Positions 1 to 8,086 of a stretch of 53,598 nt of DNA are shown here, one piece after another. Made by a program: the position numbers and the translations under genes. Position 1 is the stretch's first letter. Each line of letters begins with the position of its first letter. The notes under the pieces are model-generated. The model was not told where the DNA came from. It did not search any database and saw only the letters and a list, made by a program, of their open reading frames with translations. This DNA is from Nostoc sp. CHAB 5844 (lineage in GTDB: Bacteria; Cyanobacteriota; Cyanobacteriia; Cyanobacteriales; Nostocaceae). The DNA lies in assembly GCF_020829595.1 (NCBI RefSeq), contig NZ_JAIVFW010000053.1:1-53598 (forward strand), in the 5' to 3' direction.

Positions 1-2
1 CA

Positions 3-134
3 GCACTGATTAAGGCATCGCTAGAGCGTAAAAGGATGCTACCACCACAACGATGGGAGCAGGAAAACTTACTCAATCGCTATTACGCTAAGGGACATAT
101 TGAGCAAGCGATAACTCTGCTAGGTATTCAGTAA
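3..134 (+). CDS. 3' end of an unidentified gene, truncated by the window edge
   Basis: An open frame runs from the left edge to a TAA at 132-134, giving 43 residues of C-terminus rich in charged and aromatic residues (contains RKRMLPPQRWEQEN and ends ITLLGIQ). No start is visible because the gene begins outside the window. I do not recognise the family. It probably belongs to the same integrated element as the genes that follow, since no attachment junction is seen between them. Confidence 0.4.
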   Translation, partial: ALIKASLERKRMLPPQRWEQENLLNRYYAKGHIEQAITLLGIQ

Positions 135-160
135 AGCTTCGACGCTATCTCTCTAATCAC

Positions 161-248
161 ATGACATCCTGAGATGACATTCAACATGACGTTTCGGATG
201 TCATTTTTTATGACATTTCAAATGACATCTGGTTAGGAGGGTATACCC
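161..248. repeat. left phased ATGWCAT array with GGGTATACCC palindrome
   Basis: Six heptamers of the self-complementary form ATG(A/T)CAT begin at 161, 174, 186 (one mismatch, ATGACGT), 198 (as ATGTCAT), 210 and 222, so successive copies are 12-13 bp apart. Ten bases after the last copy comes the perfect palindrome GGGTATACCC at 239-248. A mirrored set lies on the other side of the next gene. The layout looks like an operator or centromere-like binding array; that role is inference. No gene is seen from 135 to about 350. Confidence 0.75.
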
Positions 249-390
249 TATCCCAACCAATACCGTCTTGAATACAAAAATTTTTCCGAAAGGTTTACCC
301 GTCCAGAAACTTTTTTTCTTCCAATTGCTTACCGTATAAGGCTTTAAGGGGATTGAAGTAGAAGTCTTTCAATTACCTGATGGTGAATAT

Positions 391-825
391 GTGATGAGTC
401 AGTCACAGGTAGCGGAAGCGATTGGAGTACACAAATTTTTGATGTCACGTTTTTTGAAGGAAAAACAGCTAGAAAGTAAGCCAGGTAAGGATTATCGCAG
501 TCACAAAATTGACTTTGATAGCATGACTGGGAATCGTGGTGGCAATGGCAAAATCAACATTATCGCTATTAACCTAGCCTCTGAATTCTGGGCAACACAA
601 GCATTCAAGGGCAATATCAAAGCGCAATCCTTAGCTTATGCCTGCATACAGGAAGCATTAGAGCGTAGATGTGATGCAGTATTCCAGCAAGTGAAGAGTG
701 AGCAGGAGTATGAAGAGAAAGCAATTAATAGTCGTCAAACTTGGCAAGAATCTAGGCGATTTTTATTAGATGCTTTCAGTAGGGTATACCCCTCTAAAAA
801 AATGTCATATCAAGTGTCATATTAA
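391..825 (+). CDS. uncharacterised mobile-element protein, possible DNA-binding N-terminus
   Basis: The frame encodes about 144 residues. The N-terminal part (SQSQVAEAIGVHKFLMSRFL) reads like a helix-turn-helix. The middle (INLASEFWATQAFKGN, then ACIQEALERRCD) resembles an uncharacterised group of cyanobacterial proteins often seen on mobile DNA; this is from memory. The first usable start is GTG 391 or ATG 394, but codons upstream to 352 (reading IEVEVFQLPDGEY) look coding and match how that group usually begins, so the true start may be a rare ATT at 352 or the 5' end may be damaged; an in-frame TAA lies at 337-339. Phased repeats flank it on both sides, so self-regulation or partition is plausible. 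Function unknown. Confidence 0.55.
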   Translation: MMSQSQVAEAIGVHKFLMSRFLKEKQLESKPGKDYRSHKIDFDSMTGNRGGNGKINIIAINLASEFWATQAFKGNIKAQSLAYACIQEALERRCDAVFQQVKSEQEYEEKAINSRQTWQESRRFLLDAFSRVYPSKKMSYQVSY

Positions 826-878
826 ATGACATTTTGCATGACATTTTAAATGACATTTCAACGCAAGGGTATCTATCC
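782..878. repeat. right phased ATGWCAT array with GGGTATACCC palindromes
   Basis: GGGTATACCC recurs at 782-791, inside the 3' end of the preceding gene. Ten bases later a second array begins, with heptamers at 802 (ATGTCAT), 814 (GTGTCAT), 826, 838 and 850 (ATGACAT), exactly 12 bp apart. Ten bases after the last copy is a related palindrome, GGGTATCTATCC (867-878). The order and spacing mirror the left array at 161-248. Confidence 0.8.
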
Positions 879-911
879 GCCTAAAAATATGAGTTCTAGC
901 AAAAGTGTAAA

Positions 912-996
912 AAATGTAATATCTACATTACGCTACAAAAAACTTGATAATTAGTACATTTGTATTATTTTATAAGTATTACATTACATTACATTT
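912..996. promoter_or_regulatory. probable operator and leader of the KfrA-like gene
   Basis: AATGTA at 913-918 and TACATT at 924-929 form an inverted repeat with a 5-nt spacer. Further on, the pentamer ATTAC is repeated in tandem at 978-995 and runs directly into the Shine-Dalgarno (AGGAG, 998-1002). KfrA proteins of plasmids are known to bind sites at their own promoters, so self-repression is likely; occupancy here is inferred. Confidence 0.5.
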
Positions 997-1006
997 AGGA
1001 GCTTGT

Positions 1007-1501
1007 ATGAGTTCAAACGGAAAGATTACACAAGAAGATGTCTGGAAAGCTTGCGATACAGTGTTTTCTGAAGGAAAGCCAGTCACAAATGAAAGGGTAA
1101 GAGCAGTGCTTGGACGTGGTTCATATAGCACTATTTCTGAACACGTTAAATCTTGGAAAGAACGACCCGATGCTGAAGTTTCAGCTAAAGATTATCCTAT
1201 GTCTGATTGGGTTAAAAAGACTTATGAGGAGATAAATCAAGTACACTGGAATACTTTTGTTGGACGCTATGAATTGACAGTTGATAATGAAAGAATTGCT
1301 GAATTAGAGAAAGAGATTGAAACTCTCAGAGATAAGTTAACAATAAAAGAGCGAGATTCTATTCAATTGGAATTAGTAGACAAAATAAGACAGGAACAAG
1401 ATGAACGAATTGAAAAATATGTACAACGAATAGAGCAACAAGGAATTGAGATTAAAAAGCTCAAAGATTTTATTCAAACCTGCACTGGAAACGTACTTTA
1501 A
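1007..1501 (+). CDS. KfrA-type plasmid DNA-binding protein
   Basis: About 164 residues. The first ~50 (ITQEDVWKACDTVFSEGKPV, then NERVRAVLGRGSYSTISEHV) match the KfrA N-terminal DNA-binding domain, in which a short winged helix is built around the RxxLGxGSxxT segment. From about residue 95 the chain is an almost uninterrupted charged coiled coil (ELEKEIETLRDKL onward), the second hallmark of KfrA. It is much shorter than plasmid KfrA (over 300 residues). The ATG at 1007 is preferred over 944 because AGGAG lies 4 nt upstream and the extra N-terminus is not domain-like. It indicates plasmid-type stability functions in this element. Confidence 0.75.
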   Translation: MSSNGKITQEDVWKACDTVFSEGKPVTNERVRAVLGRGSYSTISEHVKSWKERPDAEVSAKDYPMSDWVKKTYEEINQVHWNTFVGRYELTVDNERIAELEKEIETLRDKLTIKERDSIQLELVDKIRQEQDERIEKYVQRIEQQGIEIKKLKDFIQTCTGNVL

Positions 1502-1522
1502 AATTAACCAAAGGATAAACCA

Positions 1523-1654
1523 ATGAAAGTTAATGAATTAACTTCTGAGCAGATTGAACAATTGAAAGTAGTTTACAAGCGGTTAACCAAATTACAGAAA
1601 CAGAACAATGAGATGCTTGTAGAACTAAAGAGTATGGTGATAAATAACGGGTAA
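1523..1654 (+). CDS. 43-residue coiled-coil protein downstream of the KfrA-like gene
   Basis: ATG 1523 follows AAAGGA with reasonable spacing and starts 21 nt after the upstream stop, so the two genes are probably cotranscribed. The product (begins MKVNELTSEQIEQLKVVYKR) shows heptad spacing of Leu/Val/Ile and ends in MVINNG. It could be a partner for the KfrA coiled coil. There is no recognised family, and small size keeps confidence moderate. Confidence 0.5.
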   Translation: MKVNELTSEQIEQLKVVYKRLTKLQKQNNEMLVELKSMVINNG

Positions 1655-1696
1655 ACTATTAATAGTTACCAATCATTTGTAGATGTCAAAAAAATA

Positions 1697-1728
1697 AACC
1701 TCTAGCAATTAATCTAGAGGTTTTTTAT
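1697..1728 (+). terminator. rho-independent terminator of the element operon
   Basis: AACCTCTAG (1697-1705) pairs with CTAGAGGTT (1714-1722) across an 8-nt loop and is followed by a run of T (1721-1726). It sits 43 nt after the small coiled-coil gene and 62 nt before the 3' end of the convergent integrase, so it closes the rightward transcript. Confidence 0.85.
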
Positions 1729-1789
1729 TGTTGATATTGAATTTATTTATCTCGTTATTGCATCAATTAACTAACTTAATTACAAGGAA

Positions 1790-2977
1790 CTAAATATTAG
1801 GTAAAGATGCAATATCTACATTAGTAGCTAAGTAATGTTCTTCAATAACTTTGGTAGATGTTCCACATATCTTAGCTATTTGGTGAAGTTTTAAATTGGA
1901 ATTATTTGCCATGATTGTAATAAATGTATGCCTTGTTTGATATGGGTTCCTATAAGTTATCCCTAGCTTTTCCAATACATTCTTATAAGCTGATGCTCTA
2001 AAGCTATGGTGATTTATATCCTCAAAAACATTATTTTCTAAATCTATGTCTTTAGAGTTTTTTCTAGTCATAAGCAAGTGGTAAATTCTATCATTCATAG
2101 GCACAATTCTTTTCTTTTGGGTTTTTAAACCTTTCTTTTGAATATTGCCATTTTTCTTTCCGCTAGTTGCTAAAACCATAGCTTCTTGTAAACAAATTAC
2201 ACGCCGTTCAAAATCTACGTGTTCCCATTTTAAACCTAGTGCTTCACTAGTCCTAGCACCAGTAAGAAATAAAAATTCTATGTAGTCAGCATATCTAGTA
2301 TGGCTACCCAAATAACGCTCAAATCTACCTTCTCTGAAGGCTTCTATAATAGCGTTGCGTTCTTGAATTGTGAATGGACAAATATTATTATCCTCGTCAT
2401 TTGATTTTTTTGTCGCAATAGTAGAGATGAAATCTGGCAAGGGATTTTCTTTGATTAATTTTCGTTTCTTACCCCAAGTTAGACAAGCTGAGATTTGTTT
2501 GAGATAACGTTTCACTTGTTTGATTGTGGTTATCTCCATTAAATGATTAATAAGTGAATCAAGACTTTCATCTAAATTTATTACATCGATTTCATCTAAA
2601 AGCTTAGTGGTTGCTTTAACATCACCCTCAATATAAGAAACTTCCCAGCTTTCTATTTTGGTTTTGACGTAATCTTTCCAAAGGCTTTGAAGTGTTAGTT
2701 TAGAAAATTTTCCTTGGACAACTTTAGGCTTAAGCGATTCCTCATATCTAGTTAAGCCTTGCCAGTCTTGGCGGTCAATGAAGCCCTGGATTTGTTCGCA
2801 ATGTTGCAAGGCTTGAATAGTGCTTTCACGGGAATCAGCAGTCAAGTATAAAGAGATACGCTTTCTAGGCTTGCCGAACACTTCCTTAGATACATCAGTA
2901 GGCAAGTTGACAGCATAGGTATTTTTATCGGTCTTATTGAGATTAGCTTTTCCTTTGCGGGTTTTAATTTCGTACAT
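1790..2977 (-). CDS. tyrosine recombinase (phage/ICE-type integrase)
   Basis: About 395 residues from ATG 2977, chosen over 3037 because AAGGTG lies just upstream and MYEIKTRKGK is a natural opening. The first ~70 residues resemble an arm-type DNA-binding segment, followed by an N-terminal core-binding domain and the catalytic domain. Visible catalytic parts are the first Arg in FLTGARTSEALGLKW, the second Arg in YQTRHTF, and the nucleophile Tyr in EEHYLA. The usual His of HxLRHT is Tyr here. It reads toward the element and starts about 115 bp from a tRNA-Ser 3' half, the typical place for the integrase of a tRNA-targeting element. Confidence 0.92.
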   Translation of the reverse strand: MYEIKTRKGKANLNKTDKNTYAVNLPTDVSKEVFGKPRKRISLYLTADSRESTIQALQHCEQIQGFIDRQDWQGLTRYEESLKPKVVQGKFSKLTLQSLWKDYVKTKIESWEVSYIEGDVKATTKLLDEIDVINLDESLDSLINHLMEITTIKQVKRYLKQISACLTWGKKRKLIKENPLPDFISTIATKKSNDEDNNICPFTIQERNAIIEAFREGRFERYLGSHTRYADYIEFLFLTGARTSEALGLKWEHVDFERRVICLQEAMVLATSGKKNGNIQKKGLKTQKKRIVPMNDRIYHLLMTRKNSKDIDLENNVFEDINHHSFRASAYKNVLEKLGITYRNPYQTRHTFITIMANNSNLKLHQIAKICGTSTKVIEEHYLATNVDIASLPNI

Positions 2978-3090
2978 TTGACACCTTGCAAAAATGTGTG
3001 GTGTCTTAATGTACGCTAAATGTACGCCTAAAGTCAATTTTTATATCAAAAAACGATATATTCTTTATTTTGTAGGGTTTTTGAGGTTTT

Positions 3091-3153
3091 GCGCGTCCGA
3101 CTTGAAATCGGATGAACCGAAAGGTTCCGGGAGTTCGAATCTCCCCTTCTCCG
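3091..3153 (+). tRNA. 3' part of tRNA-Ser(UGA), probable attachment junction
   Basis: The sequence gives an anticodon stem TCCGA/TCGGA around the loop CTTGAAA (anticodon TGA), a class II variable arm (TGAACC-GAAA-GGTTC), a T arm with GTTCGAATC, the 3' acceptor strand CTTCTCC and discriminator G. The 5' acceptor (expected GGAGAAG) and D arm are not present upstream, where the sequence is AT-rich spacer. So this is a truncated copy, not a functional gene. With an integrase gene next to it, it is best read as one att site of an element inserted in a tRNA-Ser gene, the other half lying left of the window. Confidence 0.85.
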
Positions 3154-3258
3154 TTGTTAGGTAAATGTATAATTAGCCTAGAAAAAGATTAGGGTAGCAA
3201 CAAGTTTCGCTGTTCGCTACCCTAAAACACATACATATGACTTAATTGCTACACAAAA

Positions 3259-3633
3259 TTACTTAACTTCACTAGCAGAAAACTTCTCAACTTTGCCTTT
3301 TTTCAGAGCTACAACAACATCGAAGGTAGTACACAAAGAAAATGTGTAATCGTTGGCTTTATTGTAAAGATTAACTACATGACCTGCACCACCGGGTTGA
3401 ATTCCGATAGGTTCGAGATCGCCAAAGAAGAAACGACGCAACTGATCACCACTACCAAAGACACCTTTATTTTTATTGATCAAATCAACTTTTTGTTGAG
3501 TACTCAAACCTGTAGCATCAGCAGCTGAGGCTGAAAGTAGTAGTGAAGGTTTTACAGTTTGAAATGAAACATTCCCAACTGTCAATAAACCAGCTACGGC
3601 AACACCTGTAAGTAAAGAAGAAGAAAATTTCAT
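3259..3633 (-). CDS. small secreted protein of unknown function
   Basis: About 124 residues from ATG 3633, which has AAGGAATT upstream; the longer start at 3684 adds a poorly supported N-terminus. Residues 1-40 form a signal peptide (MKFSSSLLTGVAVAGLLTVG, cleavage probably after ASA near residue 37). The mature part is about 87 residues with one Cys and a Gly-rich QPGGAGHVVNLY segment. No known family is recognised. It is the first chromosomal gene to the right of the tRNA junction. Confidence 0.65.
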   Translation of the reverse strand: MKFSSSLLTGVAVAGLLTVGNVSFQTVKPSLLLSASAADATGLSTQQKVDLINKNKGVFGSGDQLRRFFFGDLEPIGIQPGGAGHVVNLYNKANDYTFSLCTTFDVVVALKKGKVEKFSASEVK

Positions 3634-3903
3634 TGGCTTAATTCCTTTGTTATGTTTGAGCTTGATAGCAACCATCCAGAGCATCTCAGCTGCTACTGAA
3701 GCTCATCTGAAACTTAGCCATAAATTGTCTGAATTTATTCCTTGAGAAGATTCAGTTTAAACTCAGCATTTTCTCAGGTAACTGTGATGTCAAGAAATAT
3801 CAGGGAATTTTTAAGCCTGTTTTAGACTGTTCTCACCTAGACTTAAGCTAAAATTTTTAATATTGTTGACGTTACTTTTATTGCAACTGTAAGTGGTATT
3901 GTT

Positions 3904-4959
3904 GTGACTAGCCGGAGAAAATGGCATCGTTTCATTGAAAGAATTCCCAACCAAGCCTATCTCTGGGTAGCAATCATTATCTTTGGCGCATCCGGTGCAG
4001 TTACTCGCAAATTAACAGAAATTGGTTCGCAAAACTTAATAAATGGCAGAAACCCAATTTCATTGTGTAATGTTTTGTTCGTTGGTAACATCTGTGCCTT
4101 GATGCTTCTGAGCATCATATATGGGCGACAGTGGAACAAAAAAGTATTGAACCAAATATCTGTGAGTCATTGGCTAGTGTTATCGCTAGTAGCTATCCTA
4201 TCAGGGGCGCTGGCTCCTGGTTTAATTTTCCAGGCACTAGCACTAACAAATGTCAACAATGTGATTTTAGTTGGTAGATTAGAACCGCCACTGGCTTTAG
4301 CTTTATCAATTTGGCTATTAAGAGAACGGGTAAATCTTTGGGAAATTATTGGAGCGATCGCTGCTTTTGTTGGCGTTACATTGACTGTCTTGCTCCAGCC
4401 GCCAGGACATACCATGATGAATATGCTAGGTTTTCATTTGGGTATAGGCGAAATTTTTGCTACAGCGGGAGCAGTAGCAGCGGCGGTAGCTACGGTTATC
4501 GGCAAAAAATATACCTCGCATATTCCTTTAGGCATTTTTACAATCTATCGGACTGCTTTGGGGACTGTAGTATTTTTCTTTCTGGCCTTATTGCTGTACG
4601 GTAAACATCATTTTGTGGAAGTATTTTCGCCTTTTTTATGGCGATGGATGTTACTTTATAGCGTGGTGATTGTAGTTTTAGGCCAGTCGCTTTGGTTTAA
4701 AGGTTTGAGAGCCTCTACAGTATCTGTAGCTTCTTTAGTTGGCTCATTTACTCCAATTGCAGGTATTTTGGCAGCTTATTTCATACTAGATGAAGCCCCA
4801 ACTTTGCCTCAATATATCGGTGGTAGTTTGATTATAGTTGGAATATTCATCAGCCAAATTGGAGTTATGCGTCAAACTCGTCTTGCCGCAGCGCCCGATA
4901 TGGTAGATTCTACACAAGCGCAACAAGTAGAAGCCGAAATGGGATTTAAGGGGATTTAA
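3904..4959 (+). CDS. EamA/DMT-family membrane transporter
   Basis: 351 residues from GTG 3904. About ten hydrophobic helices are visible in two halves, each with the EamA pattern (LVGRLEPPLALALSIWLLRE in the first; LVGSFTPIAGILAAYFILDE in the second). Family members export amino acids, metabolites or other small molecules across the inner membrane; the substrate cannot be read from sequence. The C-terminus after residue ~325 is soluble. It is monocistronic and convergent with the AI-2E-type gene. Confidence 0.85.
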   Translation: MTSRRKWHRFIERIPNQAYLWVAIIIFGASGAVTRKLTEIGSQNLINGRNPISLCNVLFVGNICALMLLSIIYGRQWNKKVLNQISVSHWLVLSLVAILSGALAPGLIFQALALTNVNNVILVGRLEPPLALALSIWLLRERVNLWEIIGAIAAFVGVTLTVLLQPPGHTMMNMLGFHLGIGEIFATAGAVAAAVATVIGKKYTSHIPLGIFTIYRTALGTVVFFFLALLLYGKHHFVEVFSPFLWRWMLLYSVVIVVLGQSLWFKGLRASTVSVASLVGSFTPIAGILAAYFILDEAPTLPQYIGGSLIIVGIFISQIGVMRQTRLAAAPDMVDSTQAQQVEAEMGFKGI

Positions 4960-5138
4960 CAACAAAGAATTAGAGTTAGGAGCCAGAATTCATAATTTTT
5001 ATCTGTACGACTGGTGTTAGCGAAGCAGTGGCGAGTCATCAAGCGTCAGCAGTGTAGCAATTTAAGTTCTCATATTATTCTGACTCCGTTCGGCTGACGC
5101 TCACGGCGAAGCCTAAATTCTGACTTCTGAATTCTTCT
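4960..5138. other. spacer between convergent genes with a small palindromic repeat
   Basis: No gene. GCGAAGCAGTGGCGAGTCAT near 5020 and TTCGGCTGACGCTCACGGCG near 5090 resemble short repetitive pieces common in Nostocales spacers. No clear T-run terminator was seen. Confidence 0.4.
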
Positions 5139-6236
5139 TCAAACAGATGTAGATTCTTGCGGTAGCATTTCTGCATTTTCACCCGCAACCGGAGTATTGG
5201 GGTCATTAGATAAAGCAAAACCATCTGCAATGTCTTTAATAAAACCAGCTACTGGGACGGCAATAATTAACCCCAACACGCCAGCAATGTAAGTTCCTAC
5301 TAATAAAGAAATTAACACCCAGATTGGTCTTAACCCTGTAAAACTTCCTAATAATCGGGGAGCGATCGCTTGGTCAATTAGCTGATCAATAATAATAGCT
5401 ACTGCCAGCACTTTTACTGCTAACCAAAAATCATGTGTAGCTATAATTAAAGTAATTACAATCAAACTGAACACATCTCCAAAGGGAATCAAGCTCAAAA
5501 TTCCCACCCCCAAACCAAAAAGCAACCCAAACTGAACTTGAAATAACAAAAACATGAATGTTTGGCTCAGTCCCATCAGTAAAGCTAATGTTCCTTGGCC
5601 AATCAAGTAATTTTGAAAATTTTGCTGGATAGATTCACTTAATTGTCGTGCAGAATCCCAAGAAAACTTTTTAAATATTCCCTGCCACAATCTAGGCCCA
5701 TCTAACAACAAATAAAAACTTAAAACTACTGTAATTAATGCTCCTGAAACACTATCAATTGTGTCTATAATAATGCTTAAAAGCTTATCTGAAAGATACT
5801 CTAGTTCATCAGGAATTTTATCAGTAACTTTAGTAAAAATTTGACTAAAATCTATGCTGCTACTTTGGCTAAAAGCCCAATCATTTAAACCTTGTAATTT
5901 TGCTTCAGTAGAATCAATCCATTGAGGCAGTAATCTCACCATTTCATTAAATTGCTCGGAAGCTATGGGCAATAATGTAATACCCAAAATCACCAGGATA
6001 AAAGTAGCTAAGATAAAAACTAATGTGACTCCATAGTTGCGTTTAACTCCCTGTCGTTCCAATAATGAAACAGGGTAATTTAAAATAAAAGCAAATAAAG
6101 ACGCTAAAACAAGAATAGTTACTAAAGGTTGAAAATATTGAAAAAATCGCAACAATAACCATCCATTGAGAAACAATAGTGGAAATAACAGTGTTACAAT
6201 TAGCCATTTTAGTAGTCGATTAATTGTTAAATTCAT
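5139..6236 (-). CDS. AI-2E family permease (PF01594 type)
   Basis: 365 residues with about eight hydrophobic segments and the family's long middle loop (residues ~90-180). Conserved features include SLLVGTYIAGVLGLIIAVPV near the C-terminus and PRLLGSFTGLRPIWVL before it. Members are exporters of quorum-sensing or ionic substrates, or Na+/H+ antiporters; the substrate here is unknown. The C-terminal tail (PNTPVAGENAEML) is soluble. Confidence 0.85.
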   Translation of the reverse strand: MNLTINRLLKWLIVTLLFPLLFLNGWLLLRFFQYFQPLVTILVLASLFAFILNYPVSLLERQGVKRNYGVTLVFILATFILVILGITLLPIASEQFNEMVRLLPQWIDSTEAKLQGLNDWAFSQSSSIDFSQIFTKVTDKIPDELEYLSDKLLSIIIDTIDSVSGALITVVLSFYLLLDGPRLWQGIFKKFSWDSARQLSESIQQNFQNYLIGQGTLALLMGLSQTFMFLLFQVQFGLLFGLGVGILSLIPFGDVFSLIVITLIIATHDFWLAVKVLAVAIIIDQLIDQAIAPRLLGSFTGLRPIWVLISLLVGTYIAGVLGLIIAVPVAGFIKDIADGFALSNDPNTPVAGENAEMLPQESTSV

Positions 6237-6344
6237 AATTATTCCTAGTACAATAAGACAAAGGTAAAAATTAAGCAGAAAAAGTGCTTGTTTTATAAGT
6301 TTTTTGCCTGTTTCAAATGGTAGCTAGACTTACGCCATGTTGTA

Positions 6345-7778
6345 CTAGCTTTGTGTAAAAGCTAAAAGTTGTTCATCATTGATGCGTTTTGCTTGGTATA
6401 AAGTTGTGATGATTTGTGAAATAGTAAAAACTGCATGACTTCTGTAACCATTTTCTAGTAGTTTTTCTTGCACTCCTTGTTCATGGTCAATTAAAACTAC
6501 AATATCATGCACATTTAAGCCAGCAGATTTTAACTTTTCTGCTCCTTCCATCACACTTTTACCGCTAATTAAAATATCATCTATTACCACTACTATTTCT
6601 CCAGCCGAGAAGTTGCCTTCAATTACCTTACGTGTTCCATGTGCTTTTACTTCTTTACGTGGGAAAACCATTGGACAATTCAAACGTAAGGCTAAACCAG
6701 TAGCAGTTGGCAAAGAACCATAAGGAATACCTGCTAATCTATCAAAAGTTAGGTTTCTTAAAATTTTTTCATAGGCACTGAGAACTTGATTAAAAACTTG
6801 GGGATTAGAAATAATTTTCCGTAAGTCTATGTAATATGGAAATATTGCTCCTGATGCTTGGACAAATTTACCAAACATAATGCAACCAATATCATAAAGT
6901 TGCAAAATTAAATCATTCTGGCGTTGCTGCTCCTCAAAATGAATATCAGATAACCATACAGAACAGCTAGAAATGTCAGAAGTTATTTGGCTTTTTGTTT
7001 GATTAATTTCAGCCCGTAAAGACTGAATTTCCTGTGATAAATTTGGGTTTGCCAACATATCCTGAGGTACAGGAATTAGCAAGCCATCACCATTAGTATT
7101 CAAGCCAGCTTCTAAAATTTGCTTGAGGTTACTACCCTCAGCCCAAATGCTACGTACCATGATGGTTCGTTCCGGTGCAACTGCTCGAATTAACCCCAAA
7201 ACTTCAGGATTTGTAGTTCCCACTTCTAAACCTAATTTTTCTGGTGTTCCCCAGTTTTTGGCTTCTTTGACGACTTGCAAATAAAGAGGTGAATCATTAG
7301 CAGGATATTGTTGTAGAGTTTCTGCTCCAGGATTAGAAGTACAGCATAAAATAAATACGGCTTTATCAGGATAAACTAAAAACGGTGCAACATGATCTTG
7401 CCCTGGATATGGGCTGAGAGTAATTGCATCCACTTGCCATTGTGTAAATACAGTGTGGGCAAAAATACTACTAGTATTTAAATCACTATGTTTTGCATCT
7501 AAAATAATTGGAATATGACTTGGTATCGCAGCTAAAGTTTTGTACAGCAGTTCTAAACCTGGAATGCCTAATGCTTCATAAAAGCCGAGTGTTGGCTTAT
7601 AAGCACAGATAAAATCAGCAGTTTCTGCAATAATAAATTGCAACCAATTTCCCAAACCAGTAATTACATCTTGAGACTGATAACGAGGAGGTATCATCTC
7701 TGGGTTGGGATCAAGACCTACAAATAATAAACTTTGGTTTTGGGAAATATTTATGTATAACTTATCAAAAAAGTGCAT
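6345..7778 (-). CDS. pyrFE: fused orotidine-5'-phosphate decarboxylase / orotate phosphoribosyltransferase
   Basis: 477 residues, two domains for the last two steps of UMP synthesis. The N-terminal half (to ~265) is OMP decarboxylase: LLFVGLDPNPEM at the start, Lys in CAYKPTLGFYEALG, and the catalytic loop DAKHSDLNTSS. The C-terminal half (from ~285) is orotate phosphoribosyltransferase, with the PRPP-binding segment VVVIDDILISGKSV. The order decarboxylase then transferase is opposite to animal UMP synthase and is a known cyanobacterial arrangement. His replaces the usual Arg of the DAKRGD loop. No neighbour is involved in pyrimidine synthesis. Confidence 0.92.
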   Translation of the reverse strand: MHFFDKLYINISQNQSLLFVGLDPNPEMIPPRYQSQDVITGLGNWLQFIIAETADFICAYKPTLGFYEALGIPGLELLYKTLAAIPSHIPIILDAKHSDLNTSSIFAHTVFTQWQVDAITLSPYPGQDHVAPFLVYPDKAVFILCCTSNPGAETLQQYPANDSPLYLQVVKEAKNWGTPEKLGLEVGTTNPEVLGLIRAVAPERTIMVRSIWAEGSNLKQILEAGLNTNGDGLLIPVPQDMLANPNLSQEIQSLRAEINQTKSQITSDISSCSVWLSDIHFEEQQRQNDLILQLYDIGCIMFGKFVQASGAIFPYYIDLRKIISNPQVFNQVLSAYEKILRNLTFDRLAGIPYGSLPTATGLALRLNCPMVFPRKEVKAHGTRKVIEGNFSAGEIVVVIDDILISGKSVMEGAEKLKSAGLNVHDIVVLIDHEQGVQEKLLENGYRSHAVFTISQIITTLYQAKRINDEQLLAFTQS

Positions 7779-8086
7779 ACTCTATTTGTGAAAATTTCAA
7801 ATAAAATTAACAATTAATTATTTCAATTGATTAAATTACGGTTACACGTCTCTCTTTTTAGGGAGATTTTAAGTAGGCTAACATCAATAGATTAATTTCA
7901 TCTTGCTCAAGTATAAAACAGCTATGCTCAAGCTAGAGATAGGCTTCATAAATTTAATTTTTTGAAAAAAATGAGGTCTATTTGTTCTGTCTGCTGAGTC
8001 TTTATTAGGATATGTGTTTAGGGGCGCAATATATTGCGCCCCTATTGGTGATCACTCAAAACTCAAGATATTCAAAAGTAGCAGTA
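7779..8086. other. 308-bp spacer ahead of the pyrFE gene
   Basis: AT-rich sequence with no credible gene. It must hold the promoter of the fused pyrimidine gene; no clear -10/-35 pair could be chosen. A strong palindrome lies at 8019-8044. Confidence 0.6.
8019..8044. repeat. perfect 26-bp palindrome, possible terminator
   Basis: TAGGGGCGCAATA at 8019-8031 is followed directly by its exact reverse complement to 8044, giving a 13-bp stem with essentially no loop. It sits 43 bp past the end of the M61 peptidase gene on the minus strand. It could end that transcript, but there is no T-run; GC-rich palindromes of this kind are repeated in Nostoc-type genomes (from memory). Confidence 0.7.

Noticed and set aside
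1-3153. CRISPR array reading of the ATGWCAT repeats
   Set aside because: Repeats are 7 bp with 5-bp gaps, far too short for CRISPR repeat/spacer units; no cas genes are near.
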